From an uncultured Chloroflexota bacterium (GTDB lineage: Bacteria; Chloroflexota; Anaerolineae; Promineifilales; Promineifilaceae): a stretch of 15,100 nucleotides of DNA. Positions 1-6,793 of the stretch are shown piece by piece (the first letter of the stretch is position 1; every line of letters begins with the position of its first letter). Both the position numbers and the translations under genes were made by a program. The DNA lies in NCBI GenBank assembly GCA_937958365.1, contig CALFEW010001041.1, forward strand, positions 1 to 15,100, written 5' to 3'. The notes under the pieces are model-generated. The model saw only the letters and a list, made by a program, of their open reading frames with translations, was not told where the DNA came from and ran no database searches.

Positions 1-1
1 T

Positions 2-298
2 GGTCAGGAAGAATATTTTGCCGTTGGCGGCGGTTTTGCCGAGATTCAGCCGACTAAAGTGATCATCCTGGCAGCCTCGGCGGAATATGCGGAGGAAATT
101 GACATCCAGCGCGCGCTGGCAGCGCGCCAGCGCGCGGAAAAGATGATGGTGGAGGGTGTGCCGGAAGACCCAGAGCGTTATGCGCAGATTCGGGCCTCAT
201 TGCAGCGCGCCCAAATCCGTCTGAACGTCGCCCAACGCCGCCGCCGCGCCAGCGCGATGCCTACCGATTTGCGTGATTCGCGCCAGGGCGAGGGTTAG
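2..298 (+). CDS. atpC: F1Fo ATP synthase epsilon subunit, 3' part
   Basis: The reading frame is already open at the left edge, so the gene is truncated at its 5' end; 98 residues are visible. The first visible residues contain VGGGFAEIQPTKVIILA, the end of the epsilon-subunit beta-sandwich (family pattern: sGGF-ae-v-k-vtvLa), followed by AEYAEEID and a two-helix, Arg/Ala-rich C-terminal domain. In the family this subunit is part of the central stalk of F1 in the cytoplasm, couples rotation to catalysis and inhibits ATP hydrolysis through its C-terminal helices. The C-terminal domain is present here and ends in a basic stretch (QRRRRAS). mreB starts 3 bases after the stop and its ribosome binding site lies inside atpC, so the two are probably cotranscribed; the rest of an atp operon is expected to the left. 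Identification is secure despite truncation. Confidence 0.88.
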   Translation, partial: GQEEYFAVGGGFAEIQPTKVIILAASAEYAEEIDIQRALAARQRAEKMMVEGVPEDPERYAQIRASLQRAQIRLNVAQRRRRASAMPTDLRDSRQGEG

Positions 299-301
299 CG
301 C

Positions 302-1324
302 GTGGCTTCGATTTTTACGCCGCACATCGCGATAGACCTGGGGACAGTGAACGTTTTGGTCTTCGACCAGAGTCGTGGCGTGGTGCTGCAAGAACCTTCG
401 ATGGTTGCTATCCGTGAGGATGAGAACAAAACGACAATTGTGGAAGTGGGACGCGCGGCGAAGGATATGTACGGCCGTACCCCGGAAGAAATTCAGGTGA
501 TACGGCCGTTGCGTGATGGCGTCATCGCCGACTATTTTGTCACCCAGGGTATGCTCGAATACTTTATCAGCAAAGTGACCGGGCGCTTTCGCCTGCGCAA
601 GCCGGTGGTCATGATCAGCGTGCCTTACGGCGTCACCAGTGTGGAACGCCGCGCCGTCAAAGAAGCGGCCGTGGCGGCCGGCGCTCGCCCGCCCGCCCAT
701 CTCATCCCAGAACCGCTGGCCGCAGCCATTGGCGCCGGTTTGCCCATCGGCACGCCCACCGGCAACATGGTGGTGGATTTAGGCGGCGGGTCTACGGAAG
801 CGGCCGTTTGCTCCATGAACGGCATCGTCTGCGCCGAATCGGTGCGTGTGGGCGGTGTTCATCTGGACGAGGCCATCATCGCTTACGTGCGCAAAAAGTA
901 CAACCTCGTCATCGGCGAGCCAACGGCCGAAGCAATCAAAATCAAAATCGGTTCAGCCATGCCGTTAGACGACGAGTTGGAAATGCAGGTGCAAGGGCGC
1001 GATCAGATCGCTGGTCTGCCCAAGACGATTACCATTCGTTCCAGCGAAATCGTGGAAGCGCTTAGTGAACCATTGGCCGCTATTGTCAACGTGGTGCGCG
1101 CTGTCCTCGCCAAAACCCCGCCGGAATTATCGTCAGACATCATCGATCGCGGGATGGCGCTGACCGGCGGCGGCGCGCTTCTGCGTGAACTAGATACCTT
1201 GCTCACCAGAGAAACCAGCGTGCCCGCTTACGTGGCCGACAATCCCATCGCCTGCACCGTCATTGGGGCGGGCAAGGCGCTGGCCGAACTGCCCATCTTG
1301 CAGCGCAGCATTCCTGATCTATAG
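302..1324 (+). CDS. mreB: Rod-shape determining protein, MreB/Mbl family
   Basis: This is a bacterial actin that forms membrane-associated filaments guiding lateral cell-wall synthesis. At 340 residues it has the family's usual length. Visible motifs are phosphate-1 IDLGTVN (11-17), the segment EPLAAAIGAG (137-146) that carries the catalytic Glu in MreB, phosphate-2 VVDLGGGST (157-165) and the adenosine motif LTGGGALL (287-294). The GTG start at 302 is chosen because a GAGGG sequence (290-294) lies 7 bases upstream and the protein then begins right before the first beta strand. The gene follows atpC almost directly and is closed by a hairpin terminator at 1353-1386. It carries two copies of the octamer ACGGCCGT (471, 502). 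Neither mreC nor mreD follows, so it is a stand-alone mreB here. MreB, Mbl and MreBH cannot be told apart by eye. Confidence 0.93.
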   Translation: MASIFTPHIAIDLGTVNVLVFDQSRGVVLQEPSMVAIREDENKTTIVEVGRAAKDMYGRTPEEIQVIRPLRDGVIADYFVTQGMLEYFISKVTGRFRLRKPVVMISVPYGVTSVERRAVKEAAVAAGARPPAHLIPEPLAAAIGAGLPIGTPTGNMVVDLGGGSTEAAVCSMNGIVCAESVRVGGVHLDEAIIAYVRKKYNLVIGEPTAEAIKIKIGSAMPLDDELEMQVQGRDQIAGLPKTITIRSSEIVEALSEPLAAIVNVVRAVLAKTPPELSSDIIDRGMALTGGGALLRELDTLLTRETSVPAYVADNPIACTVIGAGKALAELPILQRSIPDL

Positions 1325-1352
1325 CCTGCGAGAAGGATGAACTGAGTGAAAC

Positions 1353-1386
1353 AAAAGGCCGCATCCAGCAAGGTGCGGCCTTTTTA
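1353..1386. terminator. Bidirectional intrinsic terminator between mreB and rex
   Basis: A perfect 11-bp stem has arms AAAAGGCCGCA (1353-1363) and TGCGGCCTTTT (1374-1384) around a 10-base loop, followed by further T's. The A-tract on the left gives a U-tract on the other strand, so the same hairpin can end both mreB (stop 1324) and the convergent rex (stop 1413). Confidence 0.85.
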
Positions 1387-1412
1387 TTGACATGGTTATC
1401 GAGCAGATCAAC

Positions 1413-2030
1413 TTATTCGAGGTAAAACGTCATGCGCTGCATTTGCACGACCGGATCGCTGTAGCTTACCTGAATGTCTGGCGGTACGTCTAAATGCACC
1501 GGCACGTAGCTGAGAATAGCTTTGACGCCACATTCGACGAGGAGATTGGTGATTTCCTGCACAGCCTTAATCGGCACGGCCAGGATGGCAATTTTGACGT
1601 GTTCGCGGCGGATAGTTTCTTCCAGTTCGCTAATGGGCTGAACGATCAGATCACCCATTTCCTGGCCGATTTTTGTGGGATCGTTGTCAAATATCCAGCG
1701 GATGTGGAATCCGCGGTGTTGGAAGCCGTTGTAATGGGCTAACGCATGGCCCAGATAGCCAGCCCCCAAAATCGCCACAGGCCATTCTTGGGTGAGGTGG
1801 AGGATTTGCTGCAATTGTTCAACCAGGTAGTTGATGTGATACCCGGTTCCTTGTTTGCCGAATTCACCAAAGTGGGAGAGGTCTTTGCGAATTTGGGCAG
1901 AGCTGATGCCCAGTCGTTTGCCTAATTCATGCGAAGAGGTGGTTTGTTTGCCTTCTTCTACCATGAGCCGACGAAGTTCGCGTAAATAAACTGGGAGCCG
2001 TCCGATGACAATATCCGGGATTTCAGACAC
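1413..2030 (-). CDS. rex: Redox-sensing transcriptional repressor Rex
   Basis: Rex is a homodimeric repressor that binds DNA when NAD+ is high and is released by NADH; it typically controls fermentation, respiration and cytochrome genes. The 205-residue protein has the family layout: an N-terminal winged helix (about 5-75) with ISSAQIRKDLSHFG and the conserved FGKQGTGY (57-64), then a Rossmann NAD(H)-binding domain with GAGYLG (89-94) and FDNDPTKIG (114-122), whose Asp residues bind the adenosine ribose. The C-terminal helix ends with MTFYLE. The start is GTG at 2030-2028, preceded by AGAGGAAA about 8 bases away; no ATG fits better. A promoter and a near-consensus Rex operator lie 31-76 bases upstream, which indicates autoregulation. 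The gene is divergent from the glycosyltransferase and convergent with mreB. Confidence 0.95.
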   Translation of the reverse strand: MSEIPDIVIGRLPVYLRELRRLMVEEGKQTTSSHELGKRLGISSAQIRKDLSHFGEFGKQGTGYHINYLVEQLQQILHLTQEWPVAILGAGYLGHALAHYNGFQHRGFHIRWIFDNDPTKIGQEMGDLIVQPISELEETIRREHVKIAILAVPIKAVQEITNLLVECGVKAILSYVPVHLDVPPDIQVSYSDPVVQMQRMTFYLE

Positions 2031-2060
2031 AGGCGAATTTCCTCTGGGCGCTGCCGTTAT

Positions 2061-2078
2061 TCGTGGAAGTTTTCACAA
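2061..2078 (-). promoter_or_regulatory. Rex operator in the rex promoter
   Basis: Read on the minus strand this is TTGTGAAAACTTCCACGA. It matches the known Rex consensus TTGTGAA-N4-TTCACAA at 12 of 14 defined positions and keeps the TTGTG-N8-CACNA spacing. It covers the expected transcription start of rex and touches the last base of the -10 box (2078-2083), so bound Rex would block its own transcription. The sequence match and position are seen directly; binding is inferred from the family. Confidence 0.72.
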
Positions 2079-2106
2079 TTGTAACATAACGAAAATACCG
2101 TCGCAA
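2078..2106 (-). promoter_or_regulatory. rex promoter (sigma-70 type)
   Basis: On the minus strand TTGCGA (2106-2101) and TACAAT (2083-2078) are separated by exactly 17 bases. Transcription should start near 2071, within the Rex operator, leaving a leader of about 40 bases. Confidence 0.6.
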
Positions 2107-2132
2107 CACGGATGATTTTGGGGAGAATTGGT

Positions 2133-2161
2133 TTGGCTTCCTCTAAACTATTCTCTACAAT
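2133..2161 (+). promoter_or_regulatory. Promoter of the glycosyltransferase gene
   Basis: TTGGCT (2133-2138), a 17-base spacer and TACAAT (2156-2161). The predicted start near 2168 gives a leader of about 68 bases before the ATG at 2236. It does not overlap the Rex operator. Confidence 0.45.
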
Positions 2162-2235
2162 GGCCTGGTAGCTTCTGTTTTGGCTTGAGGTGAACGGTTT
2201 GCGCGGCCAAAGGCGTTTTATTGAAAGGTATGTCT

Positions 2236-3381
2236 ATGCATCTGGTTATGAATGGTTATTTTTGGCAACGGCCGTTTGTCGGCAGCGGCCAATACACCCG
2301 AAATCTTGTCTATTACCTCAACCGGCTGGTATCTGACCTGGAAATCACGCTGGTTGTGCCTCTATTTCCGGGGGAGCCAGAGCCGGAAGACGTGCCACCC
2401 AGCGTCCGCCTGAAAAAGGTGGCGGCGCGACCGGGGCATTTAGGCAAGGTGTCGTTTGAGCAGCGGCAGTTTCCGGCCGTTTGCCGCGAGGTGGGCGCAA
2501 CCATCGCCCATGTGCCGTATTGGGGCGGGCCATTGCAGTCGCCGGTACCCGTGGTGGTGACGGTTCATGATCTGACGACATTGCTTGTGCCGGAATATCG
2601 GCGCAGCGCGGGCGCACGGCTTTATAATGCGTTGGTAAGCGCCAGCGCACGCGGAGCCAGCCACGTCATCACAGATTCGCGGGCGAGCAAGGAAGAGATT
2701 GTGACGCATTTGGGCATAGAGGCAGAAAAGGTAACGGCCGTTCCTCTGGCCGTCGGTCCCCAATATACTCCCCAAGAAAACAGCCTGGTAGACATGGCCG
2801 TCCTGCGTAAATATGACCTGCCCGATTTTTACGTGCTGTATCTGGGAGGGTATGAGATTCATAAAAATGTGGCGACGCTGCTGCTGGCCTGGACTTACGT
2901 TGGGCAGGCATTGGGACAAGAATACCCGCTGGTACTGGCCGGCAAAAAACCGACGACAGTTTCCACCATCTACCCGAATTACGACGACCAGATCAAAAGA
3001 TTACGCATTGAAGAGTACGTGCGCTGGATTGGTTTTGTGGACGAAGAAGACAAGCCTGTTTTGTACCGCAACGCCGAAACCTTTGTCTTTCCCAGCCGCC
3101 GCGAGGGGTTTGGCCTGCCGGTGTTAGAGGCTCTGGCCTGTGGCACGCCGGTTGTTACCAGCAACAGCACGTCGCTGCCGGAGGTGGTGGGCGAAGCTGG
3201 CTTTGCGGTAGACCCGGACGATGCGCGGGGGATGGCCGGTGCGATCATTGCCACGATCGTTCAAGAAAATCTGGCCGCCGAGCTGCGGCAGAAAAGTAAA
3301 CAACAGGCGGCGACTTTTTCCTGGGAAAGAACAGCCACAGAAACGTTGTTGGTGTATGATCGTGTGCTTGCCGGTGCGTGA
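2236..3381 (+). CDS. Family 4 glycosyltransferase (GT-B fold)
   Basis: This is a retaining, nucleotide-sugar-dependent glycosyltransferase of the GT4 type, 381 residues, soluble or peripheral at the membrane. The N-terminal Rossmann half begins with NGYFWQRP-VGSGQYTRNL (6-23), the glycine-rich acceptor-side loop usual in GT4 enzymes. The segment VTVHDLTTLLVPE (108-120) follows. The C-terminal half starts with YVLYLGG-EIHKN (199-211) and carries the EX7E motif as E290-GFGLPVL-E298, then ALACGTPVV and SLPEVVGEAG, which bind the donor nucleotide and phosphate. The frame could start at TTG 2221 or ATG 2230, but AAAGG at 2224-2228 is 7 bases from ATG 2236 and only one base from ATG 2230, so 2236 is preferred. 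The substrate cannot be read from sequence; a role in cell-surface glycan or exopolysaccharide synthesis is the usual one. The genes on both sides give no help on substrate. Confidence 0.87.
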   Translation: MHLVMNGYFWQRPFVGSGQYTRNLVYYLNRLVSDLEITLVVPLFPGEPEPEDVPPSVRLKKVAARPGHLGKVSFEQRQFPAVCREVGATIAHVPYWGGPLQSPVPVVVTVHDLTTLLVPEYRRSAGARLYNALVSASARGASHVITDSRASKEEIVTHLGIEAEKVTAVPLAVGPQYTPQENSLVDMAVLRKYDLPDFYVLYLGGYEIHKNVATLLLAWTYVGQALGQEYPLVLAGKKPTTVSTIYPNYDDQIKRLRIEEYVRWIGFVDEEDKPVLYRNAETFVFPSRREGFGLPVLEALACGTPVVTSNSTSLPEVVGEAGFAVDPDDARGMAGAIIATIVQENLAAELRQKSKQQAATFSWERTATETLLVYDRVLAGA

Positions 3382-3386
3382 GGTAT

Positions 3387-3415
3387 TTGCCTGGTATGCC
3401 CAGGCGCATTAAAAT
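3387..3415 (+). promoter_or_regulatory. Promoter upstream of argS
   Basis: TTGCCT (3387-3392), a 17-base spacer and TAAAAT (3410-3415). The spacer contains a short hairpin, GCCTGG/CCAGGC (3389-3394 and 3400-3405). Transcription would start near 3422. Confidence 0.42.
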
Positions 3416-3448
3416 GCCCCGAATTTGTTGGAATAGGAAGTGTTTGGC

Positions 3449-5110
3449 ATGAGATTAGATACTCAGTTAGCGGCTGAAGTTCAGATCGCTATAGAAAATG
3501 CACAAGCGGCCGGTGAATTGCCGGCTTTTGTGATTCCAGAAGTCTTGATTGAAAAGCCGCGCGAGGCGGTCTTTGGTGATTATGCTACCCCGATTGCCCT
3601 GCGCCTGGCTAAATTAGCGCGTATGGCTCCGCTTAAAATCGCCCAGGTGATTGCCGACCATTTGCCGGCGCTGTCTTACGTGAGCGAGGTGATGGTTGCG
3701 CCGCCGGGATTTATCAATATTCGGGTGGCGACGCCGTTTTTGCAGCAGCAGGTGGAGGAAATATTGGCGGCGGGGAGGGAATACGGCCGTATCACCCTGG
3801 GCGCCGGTCAAAAAGCTCAGGTCGAATGCGTCAGCGCCAATCCCACCGGGCCGATCCACATTGGCCGCACACGTGGCGGCGTGATGGGCGATACGCTGGC
3901 GCGGGCCATGCGCGCCGCCGGCTACGACGTCACGCTGGAATATTACTATAACGACGCCGGCCGGCAGGTAACACTGCTCGGTGAATCCACGCAAATTCGC
4001 TACTTGCAGCTTCTGGGCGAAGACCGGGAAATTGGCGAAGAACATTACAAAGGGGAATACATCGGCGAAATCGCCCAGGAATTGTTGGCTGCACATGGCG
4101 CCAATTTGAAGGATGAGCCTGCCGAGTATTTCGCTGAATACGCCAAAAATCGCATTGCGAAAAGCCAAAAGGAAAGCTTAAAGCGCATCAACATTGAGTT
4201 TGACGTGTATTTTCGTGAGCAAAGTTTGTATGAAAACGGCCGTGTCTGGGAAGCCCTGGAAATGCTCCAACAACGCGGCTACGTTTACGAAAAAGACAAC
4301 GCCCAATGGTTCCGCACCACAACTCTGGGCGATGACAAAGATCGCGTCCTGGTAAAATCCACCGGCGAACCTACTTACCGTATGCCTGACATCGCTTACC
4401 ATTGGGACAAAGCACAGCGCGGCTTCGACCTGGTCGTGGATATTTTTGGACCCGACCACCACGCCACAGCTCCGCAAGTTTTGATGGGTGTGCAGGCGTT
4501 AGGCTACGATACCAGCTTTGTCCGTACCGTTCTGCACCAGATTGTCTACCTGTATCGGAATGGCGAAATGGTAAAAATGAGTACGCGCGCCGGTGAATTT
4601 GTGACGCTCGATGAATTGGTGGACGAAGTGGGCGCTGACCCCATTCGTTACTTTATGATTTCGCGGTCTGGAAACAGCCCAATTGATTTTGACATGGATC
4701 TGGCGCTGGAACATTCCGACAAAAACCCAGTTTACTATATCCAAAATGCCCACGTCCGCTGCGCCGGAATATTTCGCAGATGGGAAGAAGCCGGTTTTGC
4801 CCCAGACGCGGATAGTGCAGCGGATTTAAGCCTGTTAACCCATGAAAACGAGCTGAATTTTTTGCGCAAGGCTTTGGAACTCAGCAGCATTCTGGAGTTA
4901 ATTGTTAAAGAATCGGAACCGCACCACATCACCTTTTATGCTTATGAACTCGCTTCACTGTTTCATCCCGCTTACGAGACGTGCCGGGTGCTGCATTCCG
5001 AAGTTCCTGAGCCGGTACGCCTGGCGCGCCTGCGGTTTTACCGGGCAGCACAGCAGCTTTTTGCCCGTGTTCTGGACTTGATGGGCATGAGCGCACCCGA
5101 AGTAATGTAA
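3449..5110 (+). CDS. argS: Arginyl-tRNA synthetase
   Basis: A class Ia aminoacyl-tRNA synthetase that charges tRNA-Arg in the cytoplasm. The 553-residue length is normal for the family. Domain order is an N-terminal additional domain (about 1-105, with the conserved FGDYATPIALRLAK and PPGFINIR segments), the catalytic Rossmann domain with SANPTGPIHIGR (129-140; HIGH motif as HIGR), the MVKMSTRAGEFVTL signature (374-387; KMSKS motif as KMSTR), and a DALR anticodon-binding domain ending in the typical MGMSAPEVM. GTG at 3440 is in frame, but the ribosome binding site AGGAA (3435-3439) touches it; ATG 3449, nine bases on, is preferred. dcd starts 32 bases after the stop and is probably cotranscribed. 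Long open frames on the opposite strand here are shadows of this gene. Confidence 0.97.
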   Translation: MRLDTQLAAEVQIAIENAQAAGELPAFVIPEVLIEKPREAVFGDYATPIALRLAKLARMAPLKIAQVIADHLPALSYVSEVMVAPPGFINIRVATPFLQQQVEEILAAGREYGRITLGAGQKAQVECVSANPTGPIHIGRTRGGVMGDTLARAMRAAGYDVTLEYYYNDAGRQVTLLGESTQIRYLQLLGEDREIGEEHYKGEYIGEIAQELLAAHGANLKDEPAEYFAEYAKNRIAKSQKESLKRINIEFDVYFREQSLYENGRVWEALEMLQQRGYVYEKDNAQWFRTTTLGDDKDRVLVKSTGEPTYRMPDIAYHWDKAQRGFDLVVDIFGPDHHATAPQVLMGVQALGYDTSFVRTVLHQIVYLYRNGEMVKMSTRAGEFVTLDELVDEVGADPIRYFMISRSGNSPIDFDMDLALEHSDKNPVYYIQNAHVRCAGIFRRWEEAGFAPDADSAADLSLLTHENELNFLRKALELSSILELIVKESEPHHITFYAYELASLFHPAYETCRVLHSEVPEPVRLARLRFYRAAQQLFARVLDLMGMSAPEVM

Positions 5111-5142
5111 AAAACCACAATCATCCGAAAAGAGGAACATAC

Positions 5143-5697
5143 ATGGCGATTAAATCAGACAGTTGGATCCGGCGTATGGCTCAGGAACACAGAATGATCG
5201 AGCCGTTTGTGAATGGACAGGTGCGGGAAGGCGTTATCTCTTATGGCCTTTCATCGTATGGGTACGACATTCGTGTCAGCAATGGGTTTAAAATATTTAC
5301 CAATGTCCATTCGGCCGTGGTTGATCCAAAGCACTTTAACCCTAAATCGTTTGTGGATTACGAAGGTGACATCTGTGTCATTCCGCCTAATTCCTTCGTG
5401 TTGGCGCAAACCGTAGAATACTTTCGCATTCCCCGTGACGTCCTTACGCTCTGCGTGGGGAAATCTACGTATGCGCGCTGTGGCCTGATTGTGAACGTCA
5501 CCCCGTTTGAACCGGAATGGGAAGGGTATGTCACGTTGGAGATTTCCAACACAACGCCGCTACCGGCGCGCATTTACGCCGGTGAAGGGATTGCCCAGGT
5601 GCTTTTCTTCCAATCGGACGAAATTTGCGAGACTTCTTATGCGGATCGCAAGGGCAAATATCAGAATCAGCAAAGCATCGTACTACCACGTATTTAG
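5143..5697 (+). CDS. dcd: dCTP deaminase
   Basis: Converts dCTP to dUTP and ammonia, feeding dTMP synthesis; a soluble homotrimer. The 184-residue length matches the family. Conserved segments visible are LSSYGYDIR (36-44), the nucleotide-binding block VGKSTYARCGLIVNVTPFEP (105-124), EWEGYVTLEISN (125-136), in which Glu133 aligns with the catalytic glutamate, and AGEGIAQVLFF (146-156). The C-terminal Gln/Lys-rich tail GKYQNQQSIVLPRI is the flexible part that closes over the substrate. AGAGGAA lies 7-8 bases before the ATG. Some members are bifunctional deaminase/dUTPases; this cannot be decided by eye. It sits between argS and a tRNA gene, with no link to the cytochrome genes beyond. Confidence 0.94.
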   Translation: MAIKSDSWIRRMAQEHRMIEPFVNGQVREGVISYGLSSYGYDIRVSNGFKIFTNVHSAVVDPKHFNPKSFVDYEGDICVIPPNSFVLAQTVEYFRIPRDVLTLCVGKSTYARCGLIVNVTPFEPEWEGYVTLEISNTTPLPARIYAGEGIAQVLFFQSDEICETSYADRKGKYQNQQSIVLPRI

Positions 5698-5711
5698 GGT
5701 ATAGTTGGCCT

Positions 5712-5739
5712 TTGCTTCTTGTGCATGTGCCGTTATAAT
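5712..5739 (+). promoter_or_regulatory. tRNA-Val promoter
   Basis: TTGCTT (5712-5717), a 16-base spacer and a consensus TATAAT (5734-5739), placing the start near 5746, five bases before the mature tRNA 5' end. A perfect -10 box so close to a tRNA gene is a convincing arrangement. Confidence 0.68.
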
Positions 5740-5750
5740 CGGCTTTGTCA

Positions 5751-5824
<74 letters not shown>

Positions 5825-5901
5825 TTTCCCCTTCTTTGCCAGTTGGGAGATAAGTAAGCATCAAAGCCACTATACTGCCAAATAGGGCCGCCAGTAATCT
5901 C

Positions 5902-5929
5902 TTGATAGTCCCTTACATTTTGCTATAAT
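5902..5929 (+). promoter_or_regulatory. Promoter of the cytochrome bc operon
   Basis: TTGATA (5902-5907), a 16-base spacer and TATAAT (5924-5929) with an extended TGC just before it (5921-5923). The predicted start is about 5936, giving an A/T-rich leader of about 119 bases before the Rieske gene. The leader holds a possible Rex-like site and a 12-bp tandem repeat. Confidence 0.6.
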
Positions 5930-5958
5930 CCGCTTGTGATAAAAAGTACATAAAAATA

Positions 5959-5982
5959 TTGACAAAAATGTTGACAAAACTG
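5959..5982 (+). repeat. 12-bp tandem direct repeat in the bc-operon leader
   Basis: TTGACAAAAATG (5959-5970) is directly followed by TTGACAAAACTG (5971-5982), one mismatch in 12. Both units begin with a perfect -35 hexamer TTGACA, but no good -10 box lies at the right distance from either, so a pair of binding sites on one helical face (12-bp step) is as likely as a second promoter. Confidence 0.6.
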
Positions 5983-6054
5983 ACTCTATGTCTGTTAAGG
6001 CTAAAAGCTTTCTTGAAATAGAAGAATAAGTTTTGGAGCGAGGAGAATGTTCTT

Positions 6055-6702
6055 ATGGCCGATGTCGCAGTAGATGCAAGTGGGGCTGGTAGTGGAATAA
6101 CAAGGCGCGAATTCCTCTATTATATTTGGGGGGCGTCCATCGTGTTATTGACGGCCCAGGCTTCTGGCGTTTTGATCTGGTTTTTAATCCCGCGTTTCCG
6201 TGAAGGTGAATTTGGTGGCTCCTTTTTGAAAGCACTTACAGACTTGCCGGATATTAATGCTGCGCCGAACAATTTTGCCGACGGCCGTTTCTGGTTAGTC
6301 AATCTGGACACCAATCAGGCCAACACTCGCATGTACCTGGCTCAGGATGAGAGCGAACCTATCGTTGGCGTCGCTGCGATTTATAAGGTCTGTACCCATT
6401 TAGGGTGCATTTATACCTGGACCACCTCGAATGACCGGTTTGAATGTCCTTGTCACGGTTCCAAATATCGGCTAGACGGCCGTCGCATCGAATCACCCGC
6501 GCCGCGTGCTCTAGACAGGTTCAAGATATACGCCGTTGCCGACGACAAAACAACTGTCCTGGCCGAAGCAGAATTGGTGGACGATTTCTATGCACCGCTC
6601 GCCCTCCCGGCCGATACAGCCTTCATTCGCGTAGATACCGGCGACCGAAAACTGGGTCTCTCACAACCCTTACTTTGTGACTTTGCCGGTAACTGCCCAT
6701 AA
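6055..6702 (+). CDS. Rieske iron-sulfur protein of the quinol:cytochrome c complex
   Basis: The high-potential [2Fe-2S] subunit of a bc-type complex: it takes one electron from quinol at the Qo site and passes it to the cytochrome c subunit. The 215-residue protein has an N-terminal twin-arginine-like segment TRREFLYYIWGAS (16-28) leading into one membrane helix (about 22-46), then a Rieske domain with CTHLGC (113-118) and CPCHGS (131-136). Cys113, His115, Cys131 and His134 are the cluster ligands; Cys118 and Cys133 form the family disulfide. It ends with two extra cysteines (208, 214) outside the Rieske fold. ATG 6055 is preceded by GGAG 9 bases away. It is first in an operon with cytochrome b and diheme cytochrome c, so a PetC/QcrA role is clear; no symbol is given because the complex is not a standard bc1 or b6f. 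Confidence 0.94.
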   Translation: MADVAVDASGAGSGITRREFLYYIWGASIVLLTAQASGVLIWFLIPRFREGEFGGSFLKALTDLPDINAAPNNFADGRFWLVNLDTNQANTRMYLAQDESEPIVGVAAIYKVCTHLGCIYTWTTSNDRFECPCHGSKYRLDGRRIESPAPRALDRFKIYAVADDKTTVLAEAELVDDFYAPLALPADTAFIRVDTGDRKLGLSQPLLCDFAGNCP

Positions 6703-6711
6703 AAACCTTCC

Positions 6712-6754
6712 GCCTTCGGTGAAATTGTCCGACACAATATTACCGAAGGCTTTT
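6712..6754 (+). terminator. Hairpin with T-run between Rieske and cytochrome b genes
   Basis: A perfect 9-bp outer stem GCCTTCGGT (6712-6720) / ACCGAAGGC (6742-6750) is followed by TTTT. Inside it a second stem ATTGT (6724-6728) / ACAAT (6734-6738) closes a 5-base loop. The shape is that of an intrinsic terminator, but it sits inside an otherwise continuous operon and no promoter is obvious downstream. Partial termination or mRNA processing that sets more Rieske than cytochrome b message is the likeliest role. Confidence 0.62.
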
Positions 6755-6793
6755 GATTTGTGCGCGCTACAGGTTCGGAGAAGGAGATAGTGT

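Noticed and set aside
3379..3398. Sequence TGAGGTATTTGCCTGGTATG after the glycosyltransferase stop resembles 11623-11641 after the first paralog.
   Set aside because: One gap and one mismatch over 20 bases in a 15-kb window can arise by chance, and nothing else is shared around it.
3614..4168. Long open frame antisense to argS (similar ones at 197-700, 2440-2919 and 8900-9547).
   Set aside because: Shadow frames of well-identified genes with no family motifs and no ribosome binding sites.
5825..6054. A/T-rich gap after the tRNA examined for an attachment site, since tRNA genes are integration targets.
   Set aside because: No repeat of the tRNA 3' end and no integrase gene were found; the stretch is explained by a promoter and leader.
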